DNA from: CALITV01 sp964415795 | GTDB lineage: Bacteria > UBP6 > UBA1177 > JAKLFG01 | NCBI GenBank assembly: GCA_964415795.1 | Contig: CAYQBN010000003.1 | Coordinates: forward strand, 62,001 to 126,000 | Direction: 5' to 3' | Length of the DNA: 64,000 nucleotides | Shown here: piece by piece, positions 43,145 to 51,267 of the stretch | Layout: each line of letters opens with the position of its first letter | Numbering within the stretch: position 1 is the stretch's first letter | Position numbers and translations under genes: made by a program | The notes under the pieces: generated by a model | The model's input: only the letters and a program-made list of their open reading frames with translations | Database searches by the model: none | Told to the model about the DNA's origin: nothing

Positions 43145-44077
43145 TTACTTTTGAAGGCCCTTTGAGAGAAGATCGATGACCTTCTGGTGACCTTCGTCTT
43201 TGGCATAATCAAGGGCCGTTTTTCCCTTCTCATCCTTGATCGTCGGATCGGCGCCTTTCTCAAGAAGCATCCTCACCACCTCGGTCGCCCCCATCTCGGC
43301 TGCGATGATAAGTGCGGTGCGTCCCTTTTTGTCCTTGAGCTGAACATCGGCCTTCACTGCGAGCAGATCCTTCACCGATTTGGCGTCATCGAGACTCGCC
43401 GCATACATGAGAGCGGTCATGCCATCGGCATCCTGCAGGTTCGGATCGGCCTTTGCCTTAAGAAGATCTTTGACCAACGCGTTCATGGAACTCGATGCGG
43501 CAGCAATGAGCGGTGTCCGGCCCTTGGTGCCGGGGACATTCACTTCCGCTTTTTTCTTGAGAAGCAGCGAAACCATCTTCTCGTTCCCTTGGTCGATGGC
43601 GAAAAGAAGAGCCGTGTTACCATCATTATCCTTCGCATTGACATTGGCCTTCTTTTCAAGGAGCAGTTCAAAGAAGGGCATGTTCTCCTTGCGTGCCGCA
43701 AGTTGAAGCGCGGTACGCTTGAACGCATCGGCTGCGTTGACATTGGCACCTTTTTTCACAAGCATCATCGCGATATCCCAGCTTCCCATCGAAATGGCAC
43801 GCATGAGCGGCGTCTGCCCATCACCATCAGGCAAATTGATGTCGGCTTTCTTGGCCACCAGAAGTTCAGCGATCTCCAAGAGCCCTTTCTCGGCGGCGAT
43901 AATGAGCGCCGTTTTCTTTTCGTCATTCAGAATGTTGGGATCAACACCTTTGGAAAGAAGGGCTTTGACGGCATCACCGTCCCCCATTTCAACAGCGTTG
44001 CACAGCTCGCAATCGGCACCTTGGAGCATCAGGGATGCGCACAGCAACATGCCCAAAACGATCACGCGAACGTCCAT
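43145..44077 (-). CDS. Secreted ankyrin-repeat protein
   Basis: A signal peptide (MDVRVIVLGMLLCASLMLQGA) with a nearby Cys pair (DCELC) precedes about eight 33-residue ankyrin repeats (GQTPLMRAISMGSWDIAMML; GKTALDYAKDEGHQKVIDLL at the end). Ankyrin stacks bind proteins; export suggests a periplasmic or surface scaffold, for example an inhibitor or chaperone. Strong SD AAGGAGGTGA lies upstream. Monocistronic by context. Confidence 0.9.
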   Translation of the reverse strand: MDVRVIVLGMLLCASLMLQGADCELCNAVEMGDGDAVKALLSKGVDPNILNDEKKTALIIAAEKGLLEIAELLVAKKADINLPDGDGQTPLMRAISMGSWDIAMMLVKKGANVNAADAFKRTALQLAARKENMPFFELLLEKKANVNAKDNDGNTALLFAIDQGNEKMVSLLLKKKAEVNVPGTKGRTPLIAAASSSMNALVKDLLKAKADPNLQDADGMTALMYAASLDDAKSVKDLLAVKADVQLKDKKGRTALIIAAEMGATEVVRMLLEKGADPTIKDEKGKTALDYAKDEGHQKVIDLLSKGLQK

Positions 44078-44182
44078 GAATCACCTCCTTTTTCTTCGTA
44101 TCTCATTTCACGCGAGTCATTTTACTCTTTACTCTTTTACCGATGAAAAATCAACGCCTCGCGATTGGATCTCGTGAAAAGG

Positions 44183-44620
44183 TTACCCATGATGGTACGG
44201 CCGTCCAGCAAGGACAGAGAATCCGCGGTATATCTGTTCCAAAAGAACGATGCGCGCTAGAAGGTGATTGAGCGTCCATGGTGCAATAGAAAGAGCGAGA
44301 TGTTCTCCGACATTCCCCAATCCGTAAGAACCACCGACAACAAAAACAAGATCCCGAGCGGCGTCGCGATGCTCCCTCAAAAGAGCCGCGAACTGTGCCG
44401 AATTCAAGGACTTTCCCTTCTCCCGCAATGCCGCCACGAAGGCACCGGAGGGGATCCTTTCCGCTATGCGCGCAGTTTCCTCGGCGACACTTTCCCCTTC
44501 CCTCAATTCGACGACATCCATCGTCACGAATGGGGAAAGACGATCTCGATAGAAACGCTCCATTTCACGAAAACCGCCCCGCTCTTTCATACGACCGACC
44601 GCAAGGATCGTTATTTTCAT
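44183..44620 (-). CDS. rlmH: 23S rRNA (pseudouridine1915-N3)-methyltransferase RlmH
   Basis: SPOUT methyltransferase of 145 residues acting on helix 69 of assembled ribosomes. MKITILAVGRMKE start, ALREKGKSLNSAQFA, FVVGGSYGLG (knot SAM loop) and the terminal ARIVLLEQIYRGFSVLAGRPYHHG region (last 24 residues, H-H-G end in place of the usual YH(K/R)). ATGA overlap with rsfS; the rsfS-rlmH pair is widely conserved. Confidence 0.95.
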   Translation of the reverse strand: MKITILAVGRMKERGGFREMERFYRDRLSPFVTMDVVELREGESVAEETARIAERIPSGAFVAALREKGKSLNSAQFAALLREHRDAARDLVFVVGGSYGLGNVGEHLALSIAPWTLNHLLARIVLLEQIYRGFSVLAGRPYHHG

Positions 44621-44985
44621 GAGGGCATAAGGATGTCTTGAGGGGAGAGGCGCGGCGCATCGCGCCAGAGCGACTCGATGTCATAGTAGTCGCGTATCTC
44701 GTCGAGCATGATCTGAACAATGACGCTTCCGGCATCTATGAGTATCCATCGTGCATTCTGTTCCCCCTCGGCGGAGTACTTGCCCCATCCGCCATCCTTC
44801 AGGGATCGAAGGGTGTGTTCGGCCAGCGTCTTGTTGTGTTGGACCGAAGTGCCAGTGACGAAGATCAAGTGATCGGTGTAGCCCGACAGATGATCAACGG
44901 AAAGAACCACCAAGTTAAGCCCTTTCTTCTCCTCGAGTGCCATCACAATGGCGCCTAACTTCTTCGTCTCTTCACTTTTCTTCAT
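44617..44985 (-). CDS. rsfS: Ribosomal silencing factor RsfS
   Basis: Binds L14 and blocks subunit joining under starvation. The start at 44985 gives 122 residues, the usual size, and overlaps the upstream lipoprotein gene by 14 bases. Family motifs: VVLSVDHLSGYTDHLIFVTG (~27-46), HTLRSLKDGGW, WILIDAGSVIVQIM and a YYDIESLWRDAP end. Confidence 0.95.
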   Translation of the reverse strand: MKKSEETKKLGAIVMALEEKKGLNLVVLSVDHLSGYTDHLIFVTGTSVQHNKTLAEHTLRSLKDGGWGKYSAEGEQNARWILIDAGSVIVQIMLDEIRDYYDIESLWRDAPRLSPQDILMPS

Positions 44986-45898
44986 GAGACGACCCTTTCT
45001 CCATGATGTTTTTTGCCGCCTCGAACGATCTACGGTGATATTCCGCCACAAAAGGAGGAGTCACTACTTCGAGCGGAGAACGATCCAGGAGCACGCGTTC
45101 TCCGCGAACTACGAACGATACCGCATCTTCTGCCATAGTGAAAGAAAGATCTACTGCCAATCGCCGTATGATCAAATTCTCAGATACTTCGGCGTCTATC
45201 GTCCCCGAGATCTTCTCAATTTTTTTTCCCGCTAATTTCTCGATGAGACGATCGTTGTTCATCTCTTCGGTTCCGTAGGCATTCTGAAGATACTTTTTGG
45301 GCGGCAGGTCACCGCGAGGGAACGTGGTGTCCGCAAATCGGAGGACGACGCGGCGTCTCCCGCCTTCTGCCACAGCCGACATGGTGGCGTGATCGCGAAG
45401 AAGGACATAGAGATCGGGAATCGCCCTGAAAAGCATTTCTTTATAAAAGATGTGCTCCCCGACACTTGATGTACGCACATATTCTCCACCAAGCAGTTTC
45501 TTATAGAGGAAACCATCCTTCCATATGATGTCCCAACCCTCGTTCCGATCATTCGTAAAAGAAAGGTGAAACCCTTCCTTGTCATCGCGCCCGTATGCCG
45601 TTTTTTCGGCGAGTAGCAAGCGGCGCTGGGCACCGTCGACAACGCTCGTCGTTTCGAAAGAAATCTCTTGGGAGAATCCTCTTACCGGAGACATCTGCTC
45701 AAAATGAGAAAGAGGAGCAAGAAGCACTTTCTCAAACTCATCCAGCGAAACAAAGACCTTTTTCTCATCAATGAGCACATCGTATACGGGGGTCTCGTTC
45801 ATTCTCCAGCGGCCCTCAGCCGATTTCTCTTCTTTGCTCGACGAACAGAATGAAGAACAGATCGCGCAACAGGCGACAATGACCGACAGGAGTTTCAT
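44972..45898 (-). CDS. Probable lipoprotein of unknown function
   Basis: Not recognised. The start at 45898 overlaps the hutI stop (ATGA) and has GAGGA upstream. A short hydrophobic N-terminus rich in Cys (MKLLSVIVACCAICSSFCSS) suggests lipidation, though which Cys is used is unclear. The mature ~285 residues are mixed alpha/beta and charged (FVSLDEFEKVLLAPLSHFEQ; WDIIWKDGFLYKKLLGGEYV), loosely like lipid- or polysaccharide-carrier folds. It sits between hutI and rsfS in a coupled string. Confidence 0.7.
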   Translation of the reverse strand: MKLLSVIVACCAICSSFCSSSKEEKSAEGRWRMNETPVYDVLIDEKKVFVSLDEFEKVLLAPLSHFEQMSPVRGFSQEISFETTSVVDGAQRRLLLAEKTAYGRDDKEGFHLSFTNDRNEGWDIIWKDGFLYKKLLGGEYVRTSSVGEHIFYKEMLFRAIPDLYVLLRDHATMSAVAEGGRRRVVLRFADTTFPRGDLPPKKYLQNAYGTEEMNNDRLIEKLAGKKIEKISGTIDAEVSENLIIRRLAVDLSFTMAEDAVSFVVRGERVLLDRSPLEVVTPPFVAEYHRRSFEAAKNIMEKGSSHEEK

Positions 45899-47172
45899 TC
45901 CTCGTCCTCGGCAAGCAAGGCGCATGGCACAAATTCTCGTCCCCGAACGAATATCTTTCGGACATGATTGTGAGCCGCGTGATAGATCGGATAGATCCAC
46001 GATGCGGTCTCCATCACGAGCAGATCGGCGTCCTTCCCCGGCTCAATACTTCCTTTCCTCCGCTCACGACGCAACGAGGCGGCGCCGTGTATCGTGATGC
46101 CGCGCAGGGAATCTTCGACCGACAGGGAAAGTTGCATTGCCGCGACGCTCGCCGCGAGCGGTAAGAAACCACACATGCAAGACCCGGGGTTGAAGTCGGT
46201 CGCCAAGGCGACCTTCACGCCCGCGTCGGCCATCTTGCGAGCCGGGGCATAGGGAAGTCGCGAAAAGATCGAGGTGAGCGGCAAAACGCCAGCAACGGTT
46301 CCCCGTGCCGCCATGAGCACGATCGCTCGATCGCTCACCTCTTCAAGATGGTCCACCGATACGGCCCCCATCCCGACGGCGAGTTCGGTTCCGCCCAGCG
46401 AGTGGAACTGGTCAGAATGCAATTTGAGTCCGAATCCGAGTTCTTGCGCCCGCCGCAGTATCCGTTCGGTTTCTTCCAGAGAGAAGTATCCTTCCTCGCA
46501 AAAGACATCACAGAACTCGGCAAGGCCGCGCCGCTTCACCTCGGGCAACATTTCGTCGCACAATAACGACAGATAGCCTGCATGATCATTTCGGAACGGA
46601 TCTGGATAGGCATGGGCACCGAGAAAAGTCGGCACGATCTCCAAAGGGAACTCCGCCCTAAGACGGGAGATGACCTCGAGTATCCGCAATTCGCCTTCCG
46701 TGTCGAGCGCATAACCCGACTTTATCTCAATGGTAGTGACTCCGTAAGAGGCAACCTGCAAGATCCGCCGCCGGGCGTCACGGTAGAGGTCGTCGAAGGA
46801 AGCCGCCCGGGTCTTCGCCGCAGAGTTAAGAATACCACCGCCTGCCGCTGCGATCTCGATATAGGAAGCACCGCGCGACTTCAACGCGAACTCCTCTTCG
46901 CGGGTTCCGGCATAGACCAAGTGGGTGTGACTATCAACGAGACCCGGCCATACCGCGCGCCCACCGGCACTTACGACAGCATCTCCGTGGCGTGTCTCGT
47001 AACCCGGCTCCCGGAATGCGAATTCGCTCATCGGTCCCACAAAGAGGATGACACCGCTTTCGTCGGCCGCTATACAAAGGCCACCTCCGGAAAGAACGGG
47101 GGCATCCACCGACGCGGTGAATATTTGGGAAATATCGGTAAGAATGAGCGAATAGCGCAACGGCTTGTGCAC
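45895..47172 (-). CDS. hutI: Imidazolonepropionase
   Basis: Third enzyme of histidine degradation, an amidohydrolase. 425 residues: metal His pair DSHTHLVYAG, IEIKSGYALD, PTFLGAHAYP, LKLHSDQF and ATDFNPGS (metal Asp). Family-normal length and motifs. hutH, hutU and hutG are not adjacent; it lies 5 bases after rpsT and overlaps the lipoprotein gene, an uncommon place for a catabolic gene. Confidence 0.94.
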   Translation of the reverse strand: MHKPLRYSLILTDISQIFTASVDAPVLSGGGLCIAADESGVILFVGPMSEFAFREPGYETRHGDAVVSAGGRAVWPGLVDSHTHLVYAGTREEEFALKSRGASYIEIAAAGGGILNSAAKTRAASFDDLYRDARRRILQVASYGVTTIEIKSGYALDTEGELRILEVISRLRAEFPLEIVPTFLGAHAYPDPFRNDHAGYLSLLCDEMLPEVKRRGLAEFCDVFCEEGYFSLEETERILRRAQELGFGLKLHSDQFHSLGGTELAVGMGAVSVDHLEEVSDRAIVLMAARGTVAGVLPLTSIFSRLPYAPARKMADAGVKVALATDFNPGSCMCGFLPLAASVAAMQLSLSVEDSLRGITIHGAASLRRERRKGSIEPGKDADLLVMETASWIYPIYHAAHNHVRKIFVRGREFVPCALLAEDEE

Positions 47173-47177
47173 TACGG

Positions 47178-47474
47178 TCAGGCGTTGAATATCTTGGCGA
47201 ACTGTTTGGAAAGACGGCTTATCTTGCGCCCCGCAGTACCTTTCTGAAGTACTCCTTTGGAAACCGCCTTGTGAAGTTCGGAAACTGCTTTACGCAGTTT
47301 CGCGACCGCCTCGTCCTTATACTGGGCAAGGTTCGCGGTGTCGTCAACCGCCTTTTCGGCGACCTCGGCAAAGTGACGAATGTAGGTCTTCACACGCGAC
47401 CGTACTGACCGATTGTAGAGCCTTCGCTTTTCGTTCGTTTTGATGCGTTTTTTCGCAGACTTGTGATGAGCCAA
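47178..47474 (-). CDS. rpsT: 30S ribosomal protein S20
   Basis: Small basic helical protein of 98 residues: MAHHKSAKKRIKTNEKRRLY start, SRVKTYIRHF and a GVLQKGTAGRKISRLSK end. SD GGAGGAAAGG upstream. Heads the string rpsT-hutI-lipoprotein-rsfS-rlmH with short or negative gaps. Confidence 0.96.
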   Translation of the reverse strand: MAHHKSAKKRIKTNEKRRLYNRSVRSRVKTYIRHFAEVAEKAVDDTANLAQYKDEAVAKLRKAVSELHKAVSKGVLQKGTAGRKISRLSKQFAKIFNA

Positions 47475-47524
47475 CCTTTCCTCCTTTTCGTCTAGACTTG
47501 TTTCAAACAGCCATGAACGGGGCC

Positions 47525-47553
47525 GTTATACGGTGAAAGGCACGAACTGTCAA
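47525..47553 (-). promoter_or_regulatory. Predicted promoter of rpsT
   Basis: Minus-strand consensus TTGACA (47553-47548), exactly 17 bases, and TATAAC (47530-47525), about 50 bases before rpsT and abutting the end of the glmU-like gene. Confidence 0.7.
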
Positions 47554-47559
47554 GTTTTA

Positions 47560-48315
47560 TCACGGAACGACACCTGCAGCGAGACGCGCCTGCATGAGCC
47601 GTTCGGCGGCGGCGAGTTCTTCGGGCGAGTTGATACCGGTAAGGGAAACGAAATCGTCCTCAAGGCAGGCAACAACTCTCCTTTCATGTACGACGGCATC
47701 TCTGACGATATCAGTGAGATAGTACTCCTTTTTCGCGTTGTCGTTGGTAAGCCTCGGCAACGACTCGGCCAAGAATTCACGCGACGCGAGATAGATACCG
47801 CTGTTCACCTCCTGTATCGCCCGCTCCTCTTCGGTGGCATCGTTATACTCGACGATCGCCATGACCGCCCCATCCGGAGAACGCTTCACCCGGCCGTAGT
47901 GAGCCGGATCGTCGAGGATACAGGTGACCAGCGCAAGATCGGCCCTTTCTCGCTCGTAGATAACGATGAGACGCCCGATGGTATCCTTTTTCAAGAGCGG
48001 AGCATCTCCGGGAAGTATAAGAAAACGATCGACCATCGTGTCGGCCTCGGCAAAGGCACACCGCACCGCTCCGCCGGTTCCATCCTGATGCTTTTGATAG
48101 GAGAAACGAGCCTCCGGACAATATGTCCGCACGAAAGTTTCGACCTGCTCGCGCAAATGACCGACGACAAGATGCGGCGTGCCGAAGGAACGCACCGCAT
48201 CGAGCACCCACGCGATCATCGGTTTCCCCGCCAAAGGGTGCATGACCTTAGGTAGGGTCTCAGAACGCATGCGGGTCCCCTTTCCCGCCGCAAGAATGAC
48301 AGGAGAAAGCTTCAT
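47560..48315 (-). CDS. GlmU-type UDP-GlcNAc pyrophosphorylase domain, no acetyltransferase domain
   Basis: The 251-residue protein equals the N-terminal uridyltransferase half of GlmU: LAAGKGTRMRSETLPKVMHP (~8-27), QDGTGGAVRCA, LPGDAPLL, EYNDATEEE, EVNSGIY and DNAKKEYYLTDI. The left-handed beta-helix acetyltransferase half is absent; the stop at 47560 is followed at once by the rpsT promoter. Expected activity is UTP + GlcNAc-1-P to UDP-GlcNAc, feeding murein and LPS. ATGA overlap with the histidine kinase gene. Confidence 0.88.
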   Translation of the reverse strand: MKLSPVILAAGKGTRMRSETLPKVMHPLAGKPMIAWVLDAVRSFGTPHLVVGHLREQVETFVRTYCPEARFSYQKHQDGTGGAVRCAFAEADTMVDRFLILPGDAPLLKKDTIGRLIVIYERERADLALVTCILDDPAHYGRVKRSPDGAVMAIVEYNDATEEERAIQEVNSGIYLASREFLAESLPRLTNDNAKKEYYLTDIVRDAVVHERRVVACLEDDFVSLTGINSPEELAAAERLMQARLAAGVVP

Positions 48316-49490
48316 TGGGGCAGTCTCGTCTTTCGCCGCTCGCGATAGACCGGCATCACGCACACGAACTCGACGAAGTCGGAACCATTCTCCTTGTTGC
48401 GCAAGACGACATCGCCTCCCATGCCGCGCATAATCTGGCGGACTATAGAAAGGCCAAGACCGGTACCACGCTCATCGCTCTTGGTCGTAAAGAACGGCTC
48501 GAAAATCTTAGCGGCGACCCCCTCGGGTATTTGGGGACCATTGTTGGCAACCGTCAGCGATATCGAATCGTTGGCATACTCTAGTCGGATGATGAGCAAT
48601 CGCTGTTGGGTAGCCGTTCCTTCGAAGGCATCTATCGCGTTATTGACGATGTTGGTCACCGCCTGAATGAGCTCCTGTCGGTTTCCCCAAACCGAAAGGG
48701 GCTCCGGCAAACGATTTTCCACTTGGAATTGAATCCGATGACGACGCAGATTGTAAATGACCAGTGTTCGCACATCCTCTATGACAGGCAGCAGTTCTAC
48801 TGCCGTAAGGGTTTTTTCCTGCTTGTAGAAACGACGGAAGGACTTGAGCAAATCCTCGATCTGTCTCACCCCGCGCAGAGAATCCTCGATGAGCGGCGCC
48901 ATCTTCGCGTACCCCTCTCCTTGGTTGCTCGTCATTTGCGCCATTTCGAGGTTCATTTTAATAGAGGTAAGCGGAGTGTTGATCTCATGCACGATCGAAC
49001 TGACCATCGTTCCGACCGTGGCAAGGCGGTCGGCATGAATGAGCATGTTGGTACGCTCCTCGACCTTTTCCTCGAGCTCGAATTGGTACTCGAGGAGCTT
49101 CAGGTGGTTCTTTACCTTGAGGGCGAGCTCGTGCCATTTCACCGGCTTCTCTATGAAATCTATGCCACCATGCGAAAGAGCGCGTTGTCTCAAATCGGTG
49201 TCGTCGAGATAGACCGTATCACCGGTCACGAATATGACGCGCGAATGCGGCGCAACCCGCTCGATCTCGTGATAGATGTCTATCCCGTTGCTGTCTCCGA
49301 GGCGTATATCGATGATGTAAAGCATGCGTGGATTCACAGCGGCGAGACCCGTGGCCTCTCGAGGATCGGAAACGAACGCACCGGAAACTTGAGGGAGGAA
49401 GGTGGTCAAATGTTTTTTCGCCAGCTCAAGGAAAGCCGGCTCATCGTCAAGAATACAATAACGAATCACTTGATTATCTTTTCCCTGCAC
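48312..49490 (-). CDS. Receiver-histidine kinase hybrid (receiver first)
   Basis: The start is set at GTG 49490 because GGAGG lies 6 bases upstream; GTG 49469 would give the classic receiver N-terminus. The receiver domain (~8-125) has DDEP, IIDIRLGDSNG (phospho-Asp), VTGDT and EKPV. A coiled linker, HisKA with IVHEINTPLTS (phospho-His) and an HATPase with NNAIDAF, TGLGLSIV complete it at 392 residues. No membrane segment: a cytoplasmic relay protein. Overlaps both the PilZ gene and the glmU-like gene. Confidence 0.9.
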   Translation of the reverse strand: MQGKDNQVIRYCILDDEPAFLELAKKHLTTFLPQVSGAFVSDPREATGLAAVNPRMLYIIDIRLGDSNGIDIYHEIERVAPHSRVIFVTGDTVYLDDTDLRQRALSHGGIDFIEKPVKWHELALKVKNHLKLLEYQFELEEKVEERTNMLIHADRLATVGTMVSSIVHEINTPLTSIKMNLEMAQMTSNQGEGYAKMAPLIEDSLRGVRQIEDLLKSFRRFYKQEKTLTAVELLPVIEDVRTLVIYNLRRHRIQFQVENRLPEPLSVWGNRQELIQAVTNIVNNAIDAFEGTATQQRLLIIRLEYANDSISLTVANNGPQIPEGVAAKIFEPFFTTKSDERGTGLGLSIVRQIMRGMGGDVVLRNKENGSDFVEFVCVMPVYRERRKTRLPQ

Positions 49491-49854
49491 TATCGACCTC
49501 CGCAAGTGCCATGATGCGATCGGAAATCCATTCGCCGAAGAGAGCGCGACACCGTTCTTCGACAGTGCGTCTCAAGGCATCGCTCGTTTCTTGGTCGAGC
49601 GTAAGACGAATGCCAACCCCCTCTTTTCCTTCATCGTTGACCCCGTGGTGAACGACATCGCCCGTGAGGGTCAGGATTCGGTCGATTCCAGTGACAGTTA
49701 TGAGAAAGGTAAGGTTCGTGCCAAGGGGATAACGGTTCTTCATATTCATAAAAAGCCATCCTCGGCTGAGGGATTTCACATAATGCACTAAGAATGTGGT
49801 GAACTTTCGATATTCGAGTCGTATCGTCGTTTTTTCTGACACAATAGTCCCCAT
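49474..49854 (-). CDS. PilZ-like domain protein
   Basis: 126 residues resembling the myxobacterial PilZ-like family: RLEYRKFTTFLVHYV, YPLGTNLTFLITVTG and TGDVVHHGVNDEGKEGVGIRLT. The canonical RxxxR of c-di-GMP binders is not obvious, so nucleotide binding is doubtful. A GTG at 49842 with GGGGA 5 bases upstream is an alternative start. Its end overlaps the kinase start, suggesting a joint signalling role. Confidence 0.8.
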   Translation of the reverse strand: MGTIVSEKTTIRLEYRKFTTFLVHYVKSLSRGWLFMNMKNRYPLGTNLTFLITVTGIDRILTLTGDVVHHGVNDEGKEGVGIRLTLDQETSDALRRTVEERCRALFGEWISDRIMALAEVDSAGKR

Positions 49855-49870
49855 CTGTCATCGTTGCTTA

Positions 49871-49898
49871 ACTTTAGTGCAAGCCCAATGAGAGTCAA
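49871..49898 (-). promoter_or_regulatory. Predicted promoter of the PilZ-kinase-glmU operon
   Basis: Minus-strand TTGACT (49898-49893), a 16-base spacer and TAAAGT (49876-49871), 17 bases before the PilZ ATG and just after the tRNA terminator. Confidence 0.45.
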
Positions 49899-49922
49899 AT
49901 TTTCAGAAAAGCTCCTAAAAAC

Positions 49923-49950
49923 AAAAAAGCCCGGAAAACCGGGCCTTTTT
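49923..49950 (-). terminator. Terminator after tRNA-Arg, bidirectional form
   Basis: GCCCGG/CCGGGC stem with AAAA loop (49929-49944), flanked by A-run (49923-49928) and T-run (49946-49950). On the minus strand it ends the hpf-tRNA transcript 29 bases after the CCA. Confidence 0.85.
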
Positions 49951-49978
49951 AGTTGCCGTACCAGTACGGCTCGAACGA

Positions 49979-50055
49979 TGGTAGGCGGAGCGGGAATCGA
50001 ACCCACGACCTTTGGCTTCGGAGGCCAACACTCTATCCTTCTGAGCTACCCGCCC
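49979..50055 (-). tRNA. tRNA-Arg (anticodon CCG)
   Basis: The minus strand folds as a full cloverleaf: acceptor GGGCGGG/TCCGCCT, D arm AGCTC...GAGT, anticodon stem TTGGC/GCCAA with loop CTCCGAA (anticodon CCG, reads CGG), T arm GTGGG-TTCGATT-CCCGC, discriminator A and encoded CCA (49981-49979). Ten bases after the hpf stop, so likely processed from an hpf-tRNA transcript. Confidence 0.96.
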
Positions 50056-50065
50056 ACGAAAACGA

Positions 50066-50362
50066 TCAGCGTCCGCGTCGGTCGATCTTCTTCTCTTTCG
50101 CCTTTTTTATCTGCTTGGCGATCTTGTCCACGCAAAAATCTATGGAACGATCGAACTCTTCGCTCGTCTCTGCGGCGAAATAATCTTCTCCTCGGTGATT
50201 CAGTTTGATCTCGGTCTTTTTTTCGTTCTTGTCCTTGACGAAGAACACTTCGACTTGGGTGTTCTGGGTAATCAGTTTCTCAAGTTTCGAGAGTCTCTTC
50301 AACGCATAATCCTTCAAACCAGTGCTGTGATCGAGGCCTTTGAAAGAAAAGTTGACATTCAT
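50066..50362 (-). CDS. hpf: Ribosome hibernation promoting factor, short form
   Basis: 98 residues of the HPF/YfiA fold: MNVNFSFKGLDHSTGLKDYA, LNHRGEDYFAAETSEEFDRS (~55-74) and IDFCVDKIAKQIKKAKEKK. It binds the 30S mRNA channel in stationary phase. SD AAGGAGG lies 5 bases upstream of the ATG. No C-terminal dimerisation domain (short type). Confidence 0.92.
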   Translation of the reverse strand: MNVNFSFKGLDHSTGLKDYALKRLSKLEKLITQNTQVEVFFVKDKNEKKTEIKLNHRGEDYFAAETSEEFDRSIDFCVDKIAKQIKKAKEKKIDRRGR

Positions 50363-50419
50363 GCGTTCCTCCTTGTTCGTTTGGGAAAGAACTACCCCTT
50401 CACCCTGCCAACGCATCCC

Positions 50420-50448
50420 ATGCTATCACATGCATTTCTTTCTGTCAA
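50420..50448 (-). promoter_or_regulatory. Predicted promoter of hpf and tRNA-Arg
   Basis: Minus-strand consensus TTGACA (50448-50443), 17 bases and TAGCAT (50425-50420), beginning directly after the nadK stop. Confidence 0.6.
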
Positions 50449-51267
50449 CTAATCACGCCTGCCGAAATGGAGCTTCTGCGACAGCACATCGAAGTATGAT
50501 CGACGCGAACTCGGCACGAATTTAAGCATCCGGTCCGACTCCCGTACCTCGATCCGGTCACCTGCCTCGACGGGAGTCGGAGAACCGCCATCCACCGACA
50601 CGGTTGCCCCACCTCCCTTCTCGAGAATTATATCTATCGGAGAGGAGCTCGGCAGGACGAGCGGACGATTGGTCAGGGCGTGCGGCGCCACCGCGTTAAG
50701 GACCATGGATCGTTCGGTCGGGAACAGTATCGGACCATTCAACGAAAGATTGTATGCAGTCGACCCGGTAGGAGTCGCGACGACGATCCCGTCTGCCTTG
50801 TAATGCGGCAAACTCATGCCTGCATAGGAGATCGCGAGATCGAGCATCGGCCGCTCGGTACGGCGTACGAGGAGCACCTCGTTGACGGCGCGCCCCAAAG
50901 AGATCTCCGCTCCGTTTCGAAATATTGACACATTCAATACGATGCGCTGTTGCACCTGTGGTCGATCGCCGAGGATGCGTTCCATTTCGTCAGTCTCTTC
51001 GGGCGTTATCTCGGTGAGGAATCCAAGGCTTCCGGCATTGACGCCAGCTATCGGGACATCGAGGTCGAGCGCTTCGTGGCTCGCATCAAGGAAAGTGCCG
51101 TCTCCTCCTACAGCGACAACAATGCCTATGTCATAGGTTTTCTCAGGATGAATAAGCACTTGGCGCCCCACTGCTTGAGCTATCGCGATCACGGACCGCA
51201 ATGCACTCTCGACCGCGGGCTCTCGTTTCACTTCCCCGCGCACATAGACCAGCACCGCGCGGCGCAT
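50449..51267 (-). CDS. nadK: NAD kinase
   Basis: Phosphorylates NAD to NADP. 272 residues: GGDGT (~55), GVNAGSLGFLTE, NEVLLVR, ATPTGSTAYNLS and PHALTNRPLVLP are the family motifs. ATG at 51267 shares its A with the TGA of the kinase gene (GTG at 51270 possible). Last gene of the seven-gene chain starting at 60955. Confidence 0.96.
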   Translation of the reverse strand: MRRAVLVYVRGEVKREPAVESALRSVIAIAQAVGRQVLIHPEKTYDIGIVVAVGGDGTFLDASHEALDLDVPIAGVNAGSLGFLTEITPEETDEMERILGDRPQVQQRIVLNVSIFRNGAEISLGRAVNEVLLVRRTERPMLDLAISYAGMSLPHYKADGIVVATPTGSTAYNLSLNGPILFPTERSMVLNAVAPHALTNRPLVLPSSSPIDIILEKGGGATVSVDGGSPTPVEAGDRIEVRESDRMLKFVPSSRRSYFDVLSQKLHFGRRD

